Assembly (NCBI RefSeq): GCF_005952805.1
Contig: NZ_CP040709.1
Span: 4,020,413-4,084,412, forward strand
Direction: 5' to 3'
Origin: Inhella inkyongensis
GTDB taxonomy: Bacteria; Pseudomonadota; Gammaproteobacteria; Burkholderiales; Burkholderiaceae_C
Length of the DNA stretch: 64,000 nucleotides
Shown here: positions 49,716-61,210 of the stretch, in pieces
Numbering within the stretch: the first letter of the stretch is position 1
Layout: each line of letters begins with the position of its first letter
Position numbers and translations under genes: made by a program
The notes under the pieces: model-generated
Database searches by the model: none
Told to the model about the DNA's origin: nothing
The model's input: only the letters and a program-made list of their open reading frames with translations

Positions 49716-50987
49716 TTAAGGGTAGAGACCGCGCTCTTCGCGGGCTTGCAGCACGCGCGTGCAAGCCACCGTGAAGGCGGCGGTGCGCAGCGGGATCTTG
49801 TGCTGTTCGCTGGTTTCCCAGATGCCCTTGAAGGCACCGATCAGGATCTTGTCCAGGCGCAGATTGATTTCGTCTTCGGTCCAGAAGAAGCTGGAGAAAT
49901 CCTGCACCCACTCGAAGTAGGACACCGTCACGCCGCCGGCATTGGCGATCACGTCGGGCACCACGATGATGCCGCGCTCGGCCAGCACGGCGTCGCCGTC
50001 AGGGGTGGTCGGGCCGTTGGCGCCTTCCAGGATCAAACGGGTGCTGATGCGGCGGGCGCGCGCATCGGTGATCTGGCCCTCGAGCGCGGCCGGGATCAAG
50101 ACATCGGTCTTCACATCCCAGAAGTTCTCGTTGTCGATCTTGTCGGCGCCCTTGAAGCCGCCCACGCCGCCGGTCTTGGCCACGTGGTCCAGCAGGTCCT
50201 GCATGTCCACGCCGTTCTCGTTCAGGATGGTGCCGGTGTGGTCCTGCACGCACACGATTCTTGCGCCATTGGCGGCGAACAGCTTGGCGGCGATCGAGCC
50301 CACATTGCCGAAGCCCTGCACGGCCACGCGGCAGCCTTCCATATTGATGTTCAGGCGGCGCATGGCTTCACGGCCGACCACGAACACCCCGCGGCCGGTG
50401 GCGGCCACGCGACCCAGCGAGCCGCCCAGGGGGATGGGCTTGCCGGTGACGACGCCGGTGGCGGTGGCGCCGACGTTCATCGAGTAGGTGTCCATCATCC
50501 AGGCCATGATCTGGCCATTGGTGTTGACGTCGGGGGCCGGGATGTCTTGGGTCGGGCCGATGATGATGCCGATCTCGCTGGTGTAGCGGCGGGTCAGCTT
50601 CTCCAGCTCCTTCTGGCTCAGCATCTTGGGCTCGACGCGAATGCCGCCCTTGGCGCCGCCGTAAGGCAGGTTCACCGCGGCGTTCTTGATCGTCATCCAG
50701 GCCGAGAGGGCCATCACCTCTTCCAGCGTGACATCGGGGTGGTAGCGCACACCGCCCTTGCCCGGGCCGCGGGTCAGGCTGTGCTGCACGCGGTAACCCT
50801 CGAAGTGGCCGATGGTGCCGTTGTCCATCTCGATGGGGATGTCAACGATCAGCGCCCGCTTGGGGCGGCGCAGGGTCTCGACCCAGCGGGCCAGATTGCC
50901 CAGATAGGGCTCGACCGCATCGATCTGCGACAGATACGTGCCCCAGGGCGAATTGCGCGTGGGCGAAACAAAAGACAGATTGGGCAT
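49716..50987 (-). CDS. gdhA: Glutamate dehydrogenase (Glu/Leu/Phe/Val family)
   Basis: 423 residues from ATG 50987. The catalytic lysine region is [16 protein letters not shown], after [13 protein letters not shown]; the NAD(P)-binding domain has [17 protein letters not shown]. It interconverts 2-oxoglutarate plus ammonia and glutamate. The length and sequence fit the hexameric bacterial GDH common in Burkholderiales. The frame is open further upstream to 51176 without a plausible start. It is divergent from the CPA2 antiporter gene; a terminator follows at 49667-49693. Confidence 0.94.
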   Translation of the reverse strand: MPNLSFVSPTRNSPWGTYLSQIDAVEPYLGNLARWVETLRRPKRALIVDIPIEMDNGTIGHFEGYRVQHSLTRGPGKGGVRYHPDVTLEEVMALSAWMTIKNAAVNLPYGGAKGGIRVEPKMLSQKELEKLTRRYTSEIGIIIGPTQDIPAPDVNTNGQIMAWMMDTYSMNVGATATGVVTGKPIPLGGSLGRVAATGRGVFVVGREAMRRLNINMEGCRVAVQGFGNVGSIAAKLFAANGARIVCVQDHTGTILNENGVDMQDLLDHVAKTGGVGGFKGADKIDNENFWDVKTDVLIPAALEGQITDARARRISTRLILEGANGPTTPDGDAVLAERGIIVVPDVIANAGGVTVSYFEWVQDFSSFFWTEDEINLRLDKILIGAFKGIWETSEQHKIPLRTAAFTVACTRVLQAREERGLYP

Positions 50988-51178
50988 GAAGCTTCCGACG
51001 AAATTTTTTGTGGGGCGCACGGTAACTCGAAGAAACCTTGTATAGACAAGGGAGGCGACGCCACTTGGGCATCCCCTTATGCGGGCCGCGCATCGCGCGC
51101 TGCGGGGCTTGATCCGGGTCAAGCGCGCGAACCCGCGCAGGGGAGGCCGCGGCGGCCCGCTTACCATCCGCCGCACCC

Positions 51179-53164
51179 ATGACCAGCCTGGACCTCGCTC
51201 TCCTCTACCTCGTCGCCGCCGTGCTCGGCGTCGTGGCCTGCCGCAGCCTGAAGTTGCCGCCCATGCTGGGCTATTTGGTGGTGGGGGTGCTGATCAAGCT
51301 CAGCGGGATCACCCAGAACACCCCGGGGCTGACCTATCTGGCCGAGTTCGGCGTGGTCTTTCTGATGTTCGCCATCGGATTGGAGTTCAACCTGCCCAAG
51401 CTGCGTGCCATGCGGGCTGCCGTGTTCGGCCTGGGGCTGTTGCAGGTGCTCCTGACTCTGGTCGGCGCCGTACTGGGCAATGTGCTGCTGGCGTTGGCCT
51501 TCGCCTGGATCGGGGTCCAGTGGGAGATGGGTTGGCAGGGCGCCCTGGTCCTGGGCGCGGCCATGGCCATGAGTTCGACCGCCATCATCGTCAAGCTGAT
51601 GGCCGAGCGCCTGGAGCTGGAGAGCGAGCACGGCCGGCGCGTGATGGGCGTGCTGCTGTTTCAAGACTTGGCGGTGGTGCCGCTGCTGGTGCTCATTCCC
51701 GCCCTGGGCGCCAGCACCAGCGACATGGTGCAGGGCCTGGCCTGGGCCGCGCTCAAGGCCCTGGTGGTGCTGGGCCTGCTGCTCTGGGGCGGGCAAAAGG
51801 CGATGCGCTGGTGGCTCACGCTGGTGGCGCGGCGCAAGAGCGAAGAGCTCTTCATCCTCAACCTGCTGCTGGTCACACTGGGTCTGTCCTGGCTGACCGA
51901 GCACGCGGGCCTGAGCCTGGCGCTGGGCGCCTTCGTGGCCGGCATGCTGATCTCGGAGACCGAGTTCAAGCACCAGGTGGAAACCGACATCCGGCCCTTC
52001 CACGATGTGTTGCTGGGCCTGTTTTTCATCACCATCGGCATGAAGCTGGATTGGCAGCCGGTGGTGCAGCAATGGCCGCTGGTGCTGCTGTTGGTGCTGG
52101 GGCCCACGTTGCTCAAGTTCGCGCTGGTGGCGGCGCTGGCCAAGGGGCTGGGGGCGCCCTCGGGGGTGTCGCTGCGCACAGGGCTGTATCTGGCCCAGGC
52201 CGGCGAGTTTGGCTTTGTGCTGCTGGGCCTGGGTGCGGCCCAGGGCCTGGTGGCGCCCAAGTGGGAAAGCCCGGTGCTGGCGGCCATGGTGCTGTCCATG
52301 CTGGCCACGCCCTTCATCGTGCTCTATAGCAACCGCATCGTGATGAAGCTCAGCAGCAGCGATTGGCTGTTGCAGTCGGTTCAGCTCACCACCATCGCCA
52401 AGAAGGCCTTCAAGACCGACGCCCACATCATCATCTGCGGCTATGGGCGCAGCGGGCAAAACCTGGCCCGCCTGCTGGAAACGGAACGCATCCCCTACAT
52501 GGCGCTGGACCTGGACCCCGACCGCGTGCGCCAGGCCGCAGCCGCCGGCCAGAGCGTGGTGTTTGGCGATGCCGCGCGCCTGCAGGCCCTGATGGCGGCC
52601 GGCCTGCACCGCGCCAGCGCGGTGGTCATCAGCTATCACGACACCCCCTCGGCGCTGAAGGTGCTGCGCCAGGTGCGCGAACACGCGCCCACCGTGCCGG
52701 TGGTGGTGCGCACGGTGGACGACGCCGACCTGGATCGCCTTAAAGCCGCCGGTGCCACCGAGGTCGTGCCCGAGGCCATCGAAGGCAGCCTGATGCTGGC
52801 CAGTCATGCCCTGGCCCTGGTGGGGGTGCCCATGCGCCGGGTGATTCGCATCACCCGCGACGCCCGCGACGCGCGCTATGGGCTGCTGCGCGGCTACTTC
52901 CACGGCGCCGACGACGACGGCCTGGACGAGCGCGAGCAGGCCCGGCTCAAGCCCTTCACCCTGCCCGCCGCCAGCAGCTGGGCCGGGCAGCGCGTGGCCG
53001 ACCTGCTGCTGAGCGAACAAGGCCTGGCCCTGGTGGCCCTGCGCCGCGCCGATGGCAAGGGGGAGACGGTCTCCGATGAGTTGCCCCTGCAGGGTGGCGA
53101 CACCCTGGTGCTATCGGGCACACCCGAGGCTCTGGCCCGCGCCGAACCCCGCCTGTTGAAGTGA
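51179..53164 (+). CDS. CPA2-family cation:proton antiporter with TrkA domains (YbaL/KefB-like)
   Basis: 661 residues: about twelve membrane helices (1-390), with the family core [19 protein letters not shown] and [44 protein letters not shown]. These are followed by a TrkA-N NAD-binding domain ([19 protein letters not shown], about 415-535) and a TrkA-C domain. It is likely a glutathione- or nucleotide-regulated K+/H+ or Na+/H+ exchanger. The stop overlaps the next gene by GTGA. Confidence 0.9.
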   Translation: MTSLDLALLYLVAAVLGVVACRSLKLPPMLGYLVVGVLIKLSGITQNTPGLTYLAEFGVVFLMFAIGLEFNLPKLRAMRAAVFGLGLLQVLLTLVGAVLGNVLLALAFAWIGVQWEMGWQGALVLGAAMAMSSTAIIVKLMAERLELESEHGRRVMGVLLFQDLAVVPLLVLIPALGASTSDMVQGLAWAALKALVVLGLLLWGGQKAMRWWLTLVARRKSEELFILNLLLVTLGLSWLTEHAGLSLALGAFVAGMLISETEFKHQVETDIRPFHDVLLGLFFITIGMKLDWQPVVQQWPLVLLLVLGPTLLKFALVAALAKGLGAPSGVSLRTGLYLAQAGEFGFVLLGLGAAQGLVAPKWESPVLAAMVLSMLATPFIVLYSNRIVMKLSSSDWLLQSVQLTTIAKKAFKTDAHIIICGYGRSGQNLARLLETERIPYMALDLDPDRVRQAAAAGQSVVFGDAARLQALMAAGLHRASAVVISYHDTPSALKVLRQVREHAPTVPVVVRTVDDADLDRLKAAGATEVVPEAIEGSLMLASHALALVGVPMRRVIRITRDARDARYGLLRGYFHGADDDGLDEREQARLKPFTLPAASSWAGQRVADLLLSEQGLALVALRRADGKGETVSDELPLQGGDTLVLSGTPEALARAEPRLLK

Positions 53165-53847
53165 CACCACGCCGTCGCCTCTATTTGATGCGCCACGGCG
53201 CGGTGCGCTACTTTGAGGGCGGCCGCCCGCTGCCGCCCGAAAGCGTGCCGCTGACCGAGGCCGGCCAGGCTCAGGCGCGTGCCGCCGGGCGCCTGCTGGC
53301 CGCGCAGGGCGTGCGGCCGGACCGGGTGATCTGCTCCGGCCTGCCGCGCACCCGCCAGACCGCCGCCCTGGTGCTGGGCGAGCTGCCCGGACCCCAGGCT
53401 GAGATTGAGGACTGGCCGGCGCTGCAAGAAATCCACGGCGGCCGCTTACGCGACATCCCGGAAGACAGGCTCGAAGCCTGCTTCACCGCGCTGCAGCGCG
53501 GTCCGCTGACCGAGCACAGCCAGTTTCTCGGCGGCGAAACCCTGGGCGCGCTGTGGGACCGCATCCTGCCGGCGCAGCTGCAGCTGCGCGCTGACCCGGA
53601 CTGGGACTGCGCGCTCTGGGTGCTGCACGGTGTGGTCAACGCCGCCCTGCTCAGCCACTGGGTCAGCGGCGGCCAGCGTCTGATGCTGCCGGGCTGGCAG
53701 CAGAACCCGGCCTGCATCAATGTGATCGATCTGGGGGCTGACGATGCGCTGCTGCGTGCTGTCAACCTAAACCCCGTGGACTGGCTGCAGCCCGATGAGC
53801 GCCGCAGCACCATGGAACAACTGCTGGCCGATCTCAGGCAATGCTGA
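53161..53847 (+). CDS. Histidine phosphatase family protein
   Basis: 228 residues with the RHG motif (LMRHGAV, His12) and a second-half VLHGVVNAALL catalytic histidine. SGLPRTRQTAALV is also typical of the phosphoglycerate-mutase-like superfamily. The substrate is unknown. The start is GTG, overlapping the antiporter stop (GTGA), so the two are coupled. Its stop TGA (53845-53847) lies within the left arm of the 274-bp repeat element. Confidence 0.88.
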   Translation: MTPRRRLYLMRHGAVRYFEGGRPLPPESVPLTEAGQAQARAAGRLLAAQGVRPDRVICSGLPRTRQTAALVLGELPGPQAEIEDWPALQEIHGGRLRDIPEDRLEACFTALQRGPLTEHSQFLGGETLGALWDRILPAQLQLRADPDWDCALWVLHGVVNAALLSHWVSGGQRLMLPGWQQNPACINVIDLGADDALLRAVNLNPVDWLQPDERRSTMEQLLADLRQC

Positions 53848-54109
53848 ACAAGCCCCTGCGGGCGCGCCGCGACTTTTCGGGATGCCTGGCCAAGGCGCGA
53901 GCCGCAGCTCAGGCTGGTGGCCTGAGCAAGGCTTGCAACGCCGGCCAGCGCCCGAAAAGCCGATGGCCCGAGGGGTTTGCGCGAGAACCGGCCCGCTCGG
54001 TCGTTAGCGGGCTCGGCTGTCGGGCCACCAGCCCGACCTTCGCCCGCCGCCTACGATCCGGCCGGTTCTCGCACAAACGCGTCCCGCGAGGACTTGCTCA
54101 GCATTGCCT
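53836..54109. repeat. 274-bp multi-hairpin element with imperfect ~31-bp terminal inverted repeats
   Basis: The ends AGGCAATGCTGAACAAG (from 53836) and the matching complement ending at 54109 (CTTGCTCAGCATTGCCT) form an imperfect terminal inverted repeat. Inside are nested perfect dyads: 53873-53881/53951-53959, 53907-53914/53920-53927, 53981-53992/54061-54072 (12 bp), 53991-53997/54006-54012 and 54019-54025/54031-54037. There is no credible coding sequence. The left arm contains the stop codon of the histidine phosphatase gene, and the right arm ends 15 bp before the acyl-CoA dehydrogenase start. It may be a MITE/BIME-like repeat or a structured RNA. Confidence 0.6.
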
Positions 54110-54124
54110 ATAGGAATTCCGCTG

Positions 54125-55339
54125 ATGGACTTTGCCTACTCCCCACGCTGCGAGGCCCTGCGCCAGCGCCTACTGGCCTTCACCGCCGAACACATCCTCC
54201 CCAATGAGGCGGCCGTGATGGCCGAGATTGCCGCCAACCGCGCCGCCGGCAATGCCTGGCAGCACCTGCACCTCATCGAGGCCTTGAAGGAGAAGGCGCG
54301 CGCCGCCGGCCTGTGGAATCTCTTCCTGCCCGAGTGCGAACTCGCGCCCGAAGGCCTGAGCAACCAGGACTACGCCCCGCTGGCGGAGATCATGGGCCGC
54401 ACCTGGTGGGCACCCGAGGTCTTCAACTGCAACGCCCCGGACACCGGCAATATGGAAGTGCTGGCGCGCTATGGCAGCGCGGCGCACAAGGAGCGCTGGC
54501 TCAAACCCCTGCTGGCCGGCGAGATCCGCTCGGCCTTCCTGATGACGGAACCTCAGGTGGCCAGCAGCGATGCCACCAACATCGAATGCTCGATTCGCCG
54601 CGATGGAGATGCGTACATCATCAACGGCCGCAAATGGTGGAGCAGCGGCGCCGGCGACCCGCGCTGCGCGGTCTACATCGTGATGGGCAAGACCGACCCC
54701 GAGGCGCCGCGCCACGAGCAGCAATCCATGATCCTGGTGCCGGCCGACACGCCCGGCATCACGGTGCTGCGCCACCTGCCAGTGTTTGGCTATGACGATG
54801 CGCCGCATGGCCATATGGAGATCGAGCTCAAGGACGTGCGCGTGCCGGCGGAGAACCTGCTGGTGGGCGAGGGCCAGGGCTTCGCCATCGCCCAGGGTCG
54901 CCTGGGCCCGGGGCGCATCCACCACTGCATGCGCTCGATCGGCGCGGCCGAGCGCGCGCTCGAACTGATGGTGGCGCGCGCCGCCAGCCGCCAGGCCTTT
55001 GGCAAGACGCTGTCACAGCAGACGGTCTGGCAAGAGCGCATTGCCGAGAGCCGCTGTGCCATCGACCAGGCGCGCCTGCTCACGCTCAAGACCGCCTGGC
55101 TGATGGACAAGGCCGGCAACAAGGCGGCCCAGGGCGAGATCGCGATGATCAAGATCGTCGCCCCCAATATGGCGCTCAAGGTCATCGACTGGGCCATCCA
55201 ATGCCATGGCGGCATGGGCGTCAGCGACGACGTGCCGCTGGCCATGATGTGGGCGCACCAGCGCACCCTGCGCCTGGCCGACGGGCCCGACGAGGTACAC
55301 CGCAACGCGCTGGCCAAATTGGAGCTAGCCCGCCGCTAG
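54125..55339 (+). CDS. Acyl-CoA dehydrogenase family protein (ACAD10/11-like)
   Basis: 404 residues from ATG 54125. Domain signs are [68 protein letters not shown] and [14 protein letters not shown]. It is an FAD-dependent oxidation enzyme of fatty acyl-CoA, with the WW(S)SGA segment typical of the ACAD10/11 branch. It stands downstream of the multi-hairpin element and has a short TAGGA ribosome site. Its 3' end overlaps the convergent hybrid kinase gene by 15 bp. Confidence 0.9.
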   Translation: MDFAYSPRCEALRQRLLAFTAEHILPNEAAVMAEIAANRAAGNAWQHLHLIEALKEKARAAGLWNLFLPECELAPEGLSNQDYAPLAEIMGRTWWAPEVFNCNAPDTGNMEVLARYGSAAHKERWLKPLLAGEIRSAFLMTEPQVASSDATNIECSIRRDGDAYIINGRKWWSSGAGDPRCAVYIVMGKTDPEAPRHEQQSMILVPADTPGITVLRHLPVFGYDDAPHGHMEIELKDVRVPAENLLVGEGQGFAIAQGRLGPGRIHHCMRSIGAAERALELMVARAASRQAFGKTLSQQTVWQERIAESRCAIDQARLLTLKTAWLMDKAGNKAAQGEIAMIKIVAPNMALKVIDWAIQCHGGMGVSDDVPLAMMWAHQRTLRLADGPDEVHRNALAKLELARR

Positions 55340-58300
55340 CGCCTCCGCAGCGGCGGCGGCGGCCGCAAAGTCCAGCGCCGCCATCGCCTCATCCAGCCTA
55401 CGCAGCTGCGGCTCGGCCGCAATGGGCTGGCGCGCGCGCCACTCGGCATGGGCCTGCAGCGCCTGCATATCGGCTGCCTGCAGCAGCGCCAGGAGTTCCG
55501 GCAGGCCCTCGCGGTCCAGGGGCGCGGGCACCTCATCCGCGGGCCGCAGGGCCTCTGCCAGAGCCAGCACATCGGGCACCAGGCGTTCGCACAAGCGCTG
55601 CAGCGCCTGCGCGCAGCGCTCTGGCACCGCGCGCCCGGCCTTGGCGGCTTGCTCGGCCTCCAGGGCCAGTTCGGTCAAGGCCGGCAGCCCCACCGTAGCA
55701 GCCAGGCCCTTGAGGCCATGGAGCTGCTGGGCCTGCTCGGCCAAGGGGGCCGAGCGCAGCAGTTCCGCCACGCCCTGGGCGGCCTGCTGCAGGCCCTGGC
55801 AGGCCGCCAGGAACAGGGCCGGACGCCCCATGAAGCGGGCCATGCTCAGACGCAAATCCAGGCCCAGGGCCTGGCCGCGCTGGACCAGCTCAGCCGGCCA
55901 TTCGGGCAAAGCCTGCGGGGTTGCGGCGCCCCACTCACGGGGCCCCAGATGCTGACGCAAGCCAGCCACCACCTCGGCCATGGCAAAGGGCTTGCCGATG
56001 TGCGCATCCATGCCTGCTGCGCGGCAGGCCTCGCGGTCGGCCGGCAGGGCGTTGGCCGTCATGGCCAGGATGGGCAGGGCGTGCAAACCCAGCTCCGTCC
56101 GGATGGCACGGGTGGCCGTGTAGCCATCCATGATGGGCATTTGCACATCCATCAGCACAGCGTCAAAGGCTTGGGGACGCTCGCGCAGGATTTCCACCGC
56201 CTGCAAACCCTGCACCGCGAGCTCCACCTCGGCCCCTTCCAGCCGCAGCAGCTCCAGGGCCACTTGCTGATTGACGGGGTTGTCCTCCACCAGCAGTAAA
56301 CGCACCCCACTGAGCTGCCCCTGTCCAGGCAGCGCGGCTGCGGCGCTACTGGCATCGGCGGCCTGACCCGCCAATGCCTGGCCCAGCTGGCGGGGCGTGA
56401 AGGGCGCCAGCAAAGGCACCCAGGGCGCCAGATGGGCGGGCCAGCGCGACTCCAAGCCCTGGCGCTGTACGCCTTGCAGCAACAGCACCAGCGGACCGTC
56501 GAAGCCCTGGGCGCGCAAGGCTTCGGCCTGGGCCAGGGCTGCGGGCTCGTCCGCAGCCGCATCCAGCACCCAGACCTGCACCGGCATTTCCGACTTCAAG
56601 GTCCAACCCTGGCGAAGCGCCGCCGCTTCCAGGGCTTGAACCTGACGCGCGCTGCAGAGCTTGTGCCCGAGCGACAGCGCCGGCGTTGGCGCTGGCAAAG
56701 CCTCGTCCAGGACCGACCCCAAGGGCAATTCAAAGGCAAAGCAACTGCCCTCGCCCAAGGCCGATTGCAGACTCAGCGAACCGCCCATCAGACCCACCAG
56801 GCGCTGACTGATGGCCAGGCCCAGACCGGTGCCGCCGAAGCGGCGCGTGGTCGAGGCCTCGGCCTGCGTGAAGCCGCTGAAGATGCGCGCCTGGTGTTCC
56901 GGTGCAATGCCCACCCCGGTGTCGCTGACCTCGAAGCGCACCACGCTGCGCCCATCGGCCTGCGACACACGGCGCAAGCGGAGCACCACCTCGCCGGCCG
57001 CGGTGAACTTCAAGGCGTTGCTGCACAGATTGATGAGAACCTGACGCAGGCGCATCGCGTCGCCTTGCAGCTGCAAGGGCAAGGCCGGATCGATGTCGAA
57101 CACCAAGGCCACGGGCTTGCTGCCCTGCTGAGCCGACAGCAGCACAGCCAACTCCTCCAGCAGCAGGCCAAGATCAAAAGGCTGCTGCTCCAGCTCCAGC
57201 TTGCCCGCCTCGACCTTGGAAAAGTCCAGGATGTCATTGAGCAAGCTGAGCAGCGAGCGGGCGGCGGCCTCGGCCTTGTCGGCATAGTCACGCTGGCGCG
57301 CACTGAGCTCGGTGTGCTTGAGCAGGGTCAGCAATCCCAGCACTGCATTCATGGGCGTACGGATCTCGTGGCTCATATTGGCCACGAACTGGCTCTTGGC
57401 CTGCGAGGCCGCCTGGGCCGCCTCGGTCGCGCGCATCAGCTCGGTGATGTCGATGCGGAAGCCCACGATGTGCCCATCGGGCAGACGGCGCTCGACGATG
57501 CGCAACCAGCGCCCATCGGCCAGCGGCTGCGCCACGGTGGAGTTGGCGGCCTGGTGCAGGGCCACGCGCTCGGCCACCCACTCATCGACGCGGCCCACAG
57601 CCTGCGCGTATTCACCCCGCTCCGCCCCGGTACGGATCAGGGTCTCGAAGGACACCCCGGGTTGCATGAGCTCAGCCACCGCCGGATAGGTCAGGCGATA
57701 ACGCTCGTTGCACAGCACCATGCGATCGTCCGGGCCGTACAACACAAAGGCTTCGTCCAGCGCATCAATGGCGTGCCGCAACAAGTCGTTGGCGCGCTTG
57801 GCTTCGGCCTCGGCCAGATGGCGGTCACTGATGTCCTGGTGGGTGCCGGCCATCCAGCGCGGCGCACCATCCTCGGCGCGGCTGAAGAGCTTGCCCCGCG
57901 TCAGGATCCAGACCCAATGGCCATCGCGATGGCGCATGCGCATTTCGCTCTCGTAGATCGGCGTGCGCCCATCAAAGTGCTCGCGCAAACGCGCCTGCGT
58001 CGGGCCCACATCATCCGGATGCGTTAGTCGCAACCAGGTGCCCACGCTCAGCGGTTCGAGCTCTTCAAGCCGATAGCCCAGCATGCCGGCCCAGCGGGCA
58101 TTGAAGCGCACCTCGCCGGTCTGCACATTCCATTCCCAGGTGCCCGCATGGGTTCCGTCGATGATGTTGGCCAGACTGCGGCGTTCGCGCTCCAGCTCGC
58201 GCTCGGCCAGCTTTCTGGCGTTGATGTCGTTCTGCACCGTGATGAAGCCGGTGAGCCGGCCGGTGTCATCGTGCACCGCCTGCACGTCCACCGCCACCCA

Positions 58301-59557
58301 CAGGGTCTGGCCGTCTCGATGCCGGATGCGCAGTTCTCCCGCATAGCTGCGCCCCAGGCGCAGGGCCTCATTCAGACGCTCCATCTCGGCACGTTCGGCG
58401 TCGGTTTGCAGCAGCTCCCTGGGGGTCCGCCCGATGGCCTGCTCGGTCCCAAATCCGGTCAGGCGTTCAAAACCCTCGTTGATCCAAACGATGCGCAGCT
58501 CGTGATCGGTAAGGTGCACGCCATTGGTGGTGCGGCGTGCCACCAGGGCCAGGCGCTGGAGATCCGCCGTCATGGTGCGCGCCAGGGCCTCGGCCTGTTG
58601 CCGGCCTGTGGTCTGCTGGCGCAGCAGCCCGCCCAGGGCCAGGCTGGCGCTGGCAGTGGCCAGGAAGAACAACAAGGGCGCCCAACTGCGGTGCGCGGCC
58701 TCGAACTGGGCTGAGCTCTCAGCCCGCAAGGTGGCTTGGCGACCGGGCAGGTTCAGCGTGCGCTGCAGTGAGTAACGGGGTTCTTCGGCCGCCAGGCCGG
58801 CCTCGAACATGCGGTCCAAAGGCTGCGCCGGAGTGCCGTCGGTCAGCGTCAGGCGCAAATGCCCGTCACGCACCTCGGGCAGATCGGCCAGCAGCTCGGC
58901 CAGGACCACCGGGGCGTAGAGCAGGGCCCGCCCCTTGGCTGACTCGAAGGGCTGAAAGAGCAAGACGCCGGGACTGCGGGACTTGTCCTGCACCAGTTGC
59001 ACCACGGGGGTGAGCGCCGGCTTGCCGGTGCGCAAGGCCTGTTCCGCCCCCTGACGACGGCGCGGCTCGGACCCGACATCCAGGCCCATGGCGCCCTGAT
59101 TGCGCAGCGGCGGCTCGATGTAACGGATCACCATCAAGTCGGCGTGATGACGATCTTCCAGCTGGCGCAGGGTGAACTGGGGTGCGCCGTCGGCCCGAGC
59201 CTCGGCCAGAAAGTCCTCCAGACGCTCGCGCTCCAGCACCTCGATCAAGCCAAGGCCACGCACCCCCGGAAACTCGGCATCCAGGTCGCGCGAGGCCACA
59301 TAGGCACGGAAAGCAGTGCGGTCCAGGCCGCCCATGCCGGCATGCAGACCGCGGGCCCCATTCAGGCCGTAAATGGGCCGATTGAAGCGATCAACGATCT
59401 CATGGGCCGCCCGTTCGATCAGCCGCGAGAACTCTCGCTGGGCATTGGCCTGCACCTGGCGATGCAACCAAACGGCGCCCAGGGCGGCCACCGACAAGCC
59501 ACCGACGGCGGCGATCAGGGGCCAGAGCCAGCCACGCAGGCTGCGGGGGTCGTCCAT
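55325..59557 (-). CDS. Hybrid sensor histidine kinase (CHASE-PAS3-HK-REC-HPt, 1410 aa)
   Basis: In order: membrane helix, CHASE sensor ([47 protein letters not shown]), second helix, three PAS domains (about 330-700, including one with [22 protein letters not shown] and a PAS-7-like one with [12 protein letters not shown]), HisKA with [14 protein letters not shown] (His730) and HATPase ([12 protein letters not shown]). A degenerate receiver-like stretch ([11 protein letters not shown]) is followed by a true receiver with Asp1137 ([16 protein letters not shown]) and an HPt domain with His1280 ([13 protein letters not shown]). It runs a complete internal phosphorelay; the target regulator is not in the window. 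It is downstream of mnmE on the same strand. Confidence 0.93.
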   Translation of the reverse strand: MDDPRSLRGWLWPLIAAVGGLSVAALGAVWLHRQVQANAQREFSRLIERAAHEIVDRFNRPIYGLNGARGLHAGMGGLDRTAFRAYVASRDLDAEFPGVRGLGLIEVLERERLEDFLAEARADGAPQFTLRQLEDRHHADLMVIRYIEPPLRNQGAMGLDVGSEPRRRQGAEQALRTGKPALTPVVQLVQDKSRSPGVLLFQPFESAKGRALLYAPVVLAELLADLPEVRDGHLRLTLTDGTPAQPLDRMFEAGLAAEEPRYSLQRTLNLPGRQATLRAESSAQFEAAHRSWAPLLFFLATASASLALGGLLRQQTTGRQQAEALARTMTADLQRLALVARRTTNGVHLTDHELRIVWINEGFERLTGFGTEQAIGRTPRELLQTDAERAEMERLNEALRLGRSYAGELRIRHRDGQTLWVAVDVQAVHDDTGRLTGFITVQNDINARKLAERELERERRSLANIIDGTHAGTWEWNVQTGEVRFNARWAGMLGYRLEELEPLSVGTWLRLTHPDDVGPTQARLREHFDGRTPIYESEMRMRHRDGHWVWILTRGKLFSRAEDGAPRWMAGTHQDISDRHLAEAEAKRANDLLRHAIDALDEAFVLYGPDDRMVLCNERYRLTYPAVAELMQPGVSFETLIRTGAERGEYAQAVGRVDEWVAERVALHQAANSTVAQPLADGRWLRIVERRLPDGHIVGFRIDITELMRATEAAQAASQAKSQFVANMSHEIRTPMNAVLGLLTLLKHTELSARQRDYADKAEAAARSLLSLLNDILDFSKVEAGKLELEQQPFDLGLLLEELAVLLSAQQGSKPVALVFDIDPALPLQLQGDAMRLRQVLINLCSNALKFTAAGEVVLRLRRVSQADGRSVVRFEVSDTGVGIAPEHQARIFSGFTQAEASTTRRFGGTGLGLAISQRLVGLMGGSLSLQSALGEGSCFAFELPLGSVLDEALPAPTPALSLGHKLCSARQVQALEAAALRQGWTLKSEMPVQVWVLDAAADEPAALAQAEALRAQGFDGPLVLLLQGVQRQGLESRWPAHLAPWVPLLAPFTPRQLGQALAGQAADASSAAAALPGQGQLSGVRLLLVEDNPVNQQVALELLRLEGAEVELAVQGLQAVEILRERPQAFDAVLMDVQMPIMDGYTATRAIRTELGLHALPILAMTANALPADREACRAAGMDAHIGKPFAMAEVVAGLRQHLGPREWGAATPQALPEWPAELVQRGQALGLDLRLSMARFMGRPALFLAACQGLQQAAQGVAELLRSAPLAEQAQQLHGLKGLAATVGLPALTELALEAEQAAKAGRAVPERCAQALQRLCERLVPDVLALAEALRPADEVPAPLDREGLPELLALLQAADMQALQAHAEWRARQPIAAEPQLRRLDEAMAALDFAAAAAAAEALAAG

Positions 59558-59585
59558 GCCCCATCATAGGAGCGACAAAAGCCGT

Positions 59586-60965
59586 CTATTTGCCGATGCA
59601 AAAGCGGCTGAAGATCTCGCCCAGCAAGTCGTCGGCGCTGAACTGGCCGGTGATCTCGCCCAAGGCCTCATGGGCCAGGCGCAGCTCTTCGGCCACCAGG
59701 TCCAGGGCCGGGCGCGGCACGGAAACTTGCTCCAAGGCCCCACCCACATGGGCCTGGGTGCGGCTCAGGGCCTGCACATGGCGTTCGCGGGCGATGAACA
59801 GGCCTTCGGGCATGGCCTGCCAGCCGGCGCGCGCCAACAGCTCCTGGCGCAGGGCGTCCAGGCCCGCGCCGGTGCGGGCCGACAGGGCCATGGCGCCTTC
59901 GGGCACCTCGGCCGCATCGGCCTTGTTGAAGACATGCAGCAAGCGGGCCTCCAGGTGCGCGGCATCGTCGTGCGCGGCCAACTGGGCGCGGATGCGTTCA
60001 TCCTCACGCTGGTAGTCGGCCTCCTGCAGGCGCGTGAGGTCGTGCAGAAAGAGCACCACATCGGCCTTGGCAATCGACTCCCAGCTGCGCGCCACGCCGA
60101 TCCGCTCCACCTCATCGGCGGCGTCGCGCAGGCCGGCGGTGTCGGTGATGTGCAGGGGCACGCCCTCGATCTGGATCTGCTCGCTGACGCGGTCGCGCGT
60201 GGTGCCGGGAATCGGCGTGACGATGGCGAGCTCGGCCCCCGCCAGCGCATTGAGCAGCGAGCTCTTGCCGACATTGGGCTGGCCGGCCAGCACCACCTGC
60301 AGACCCTCGCGCAACAGCGCACCCTGGCGGGTGCGGACCAGGATCTGTTCGATGCGGCTGCGCAGGCCCGTCAACTGGCCCTGCACATCGGCCTGCTGCA
60401 CGAACTCGACATCCTCTTCCTCGGGGAAGTCCAGCGTCGCTTCGACAAACATGCGCAGATGAATCAGGGCGTCGCGCAGCCCATTCACTTCCTTGGACAG
60501 CGCACCCTCCAGCGCCCGAGCCGCACTGCGCGCGGCGGCCTCGGTGCTGGCGTCGATCAGGTCGGCGACGGCCTCGGCCTGCGCCAGGTCCAGCTTGCCG
60601 TTCAGGAAGGCACGCTGGGTGAACTCACCGGGCTCGGCCAGGCGGCAGCCGGGCAGGGCCTGCAGGCAGCGCGCCAGCAGCAACTGCAGGATCACCGGGC
60701 CGCCGTGGGCCTGCAACTCCAACACCTGCTCGCCGGTGTAGCTGTGCGGCGCCGGAAAGTGCAGGGCCAGACCCTGGTCGATCACCGAGCCATCGGCCGC
60801 GCGCAGCGGCAGGTAGTGGGCATGCCGCGGTTTGAGTGCCTGACCGCAGACGGCTTCGATCAGCCCATCCAGCGGCTGGCGTGCGGACACGCGCACGATG
60901 CCCACGGCGCCGCGTCCGGGCGCGGTGGCAATGGCGGCAATGGGGTCTTGGTGGCGGGCCAGCAT
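59586..60965 (-). CDS. mnmE: tRNA uridine-5-carboxymethylaminomethyl modification GTPase
   Basis: 459 residues: N-terminal folate-binding domain ([19 protein letters not shown]), helical domain with inserted G domain ([35 protein letters not shown]) and the C-terminal FCIGK essential for tRNA modification. With MnmG it modifies wobble uridines. It follows yidC after about 245 bp with a terminator (60985-61013) between; no clear Shine-Dalgarno precedes its ATG. Confidence 0.96.
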   Translation of the reverse strand: MLARHQDPIAAIATAPGRGAVGIVRVSARQPLDGLIEAVCGQALKPRHAHYLPLRAADGSVIDQGLALHFPAPHSYTGEQVLELQAHGGPVILQLLLARCLQALPGCRLAEPGEFTQRAFLNGKLDLAQAEAVADLIDASTEAAARSAARALEGALSKEVNGLRDALIHLRMFVEATLDFPEEEDVEFVQQADVQGQLTGLRSRIEQILVRTRQGALLREGLQVVLAGQPNVGKSSLLNALAGAELAIVTPIPGTTRDRVSEQIQIEGVPLHITDTAGLRDAADEVERIGVARSWESIAKADVVLFLHDLTRLQEADYQREDERIRAQLAAHDDAAHLEARLLHVFNKADAAEVPEGAMALSARTGAGLDALRQELLARAGWQAMPEGLFIARERHVQALSRTQAHVGGALEQVSVPRPALDLVAEELRLAHEALGEITGQFSADDLLGEIFSRFCIGK

Positions 60966-60984
60966 GAGGACATTGTCCGCAATG

Positions 60985-61013
60985 AAAAACGCCGTGCTCC
61001 AGGAGCACGGCGT
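60985..61013 (-). terminator. Rho-independent terminator between yidC and mnmE
   Basis: On the minus strand ACGCCGTGCTCC and GGAGCACGGCGT (61013-61002 and 61000-60989) form a 12-bp stem. It is followed by TTTTT. The T-tract ends about 20 nt before the mnmE start codon. Confidence 0.9.
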
Positions 61014-61169
61014 CGGGTGTTGGCGCGGGGGAAGGTCCGGAGCAAATCCTCGTGGAGTCCTCTCGGTACCTGGCGACCGCTGCGGTCGGCTTTCTTCGGC
61101 CGGCCTGCGGTGGCACGCCCCGCATGGCCTCCATTAAAGGCCAGGTCAGTGATGCCTTCAGCCCCTGAA

Positions 61170-61187
61170 GAGGGGGGATCCCCCCTC
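61170..61187. repeat. Perfect 18-bp palindrome downstream of yidC
   Basis: GAGGGGGGATCCCCCCTC is fully self-complementary and lies 23 bp from the yidC stop. It could fold in RNA as a very stable hairpin with no loop bases to spare, or be a binding site. The rest of 60966-61210 shows no gene. Confidence 0.6.
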
Positions 61188-61210
61188 ATTCGCGTGACTT
61201 ATTGGCGCGC

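Noticed and set aside
51161..53020. 619-codon minus-strand open frame over the CPA2 antiporter
   Set aside because: His/Gln-rich shadow; the plus strand has clear antiporter and TrkA motifs.
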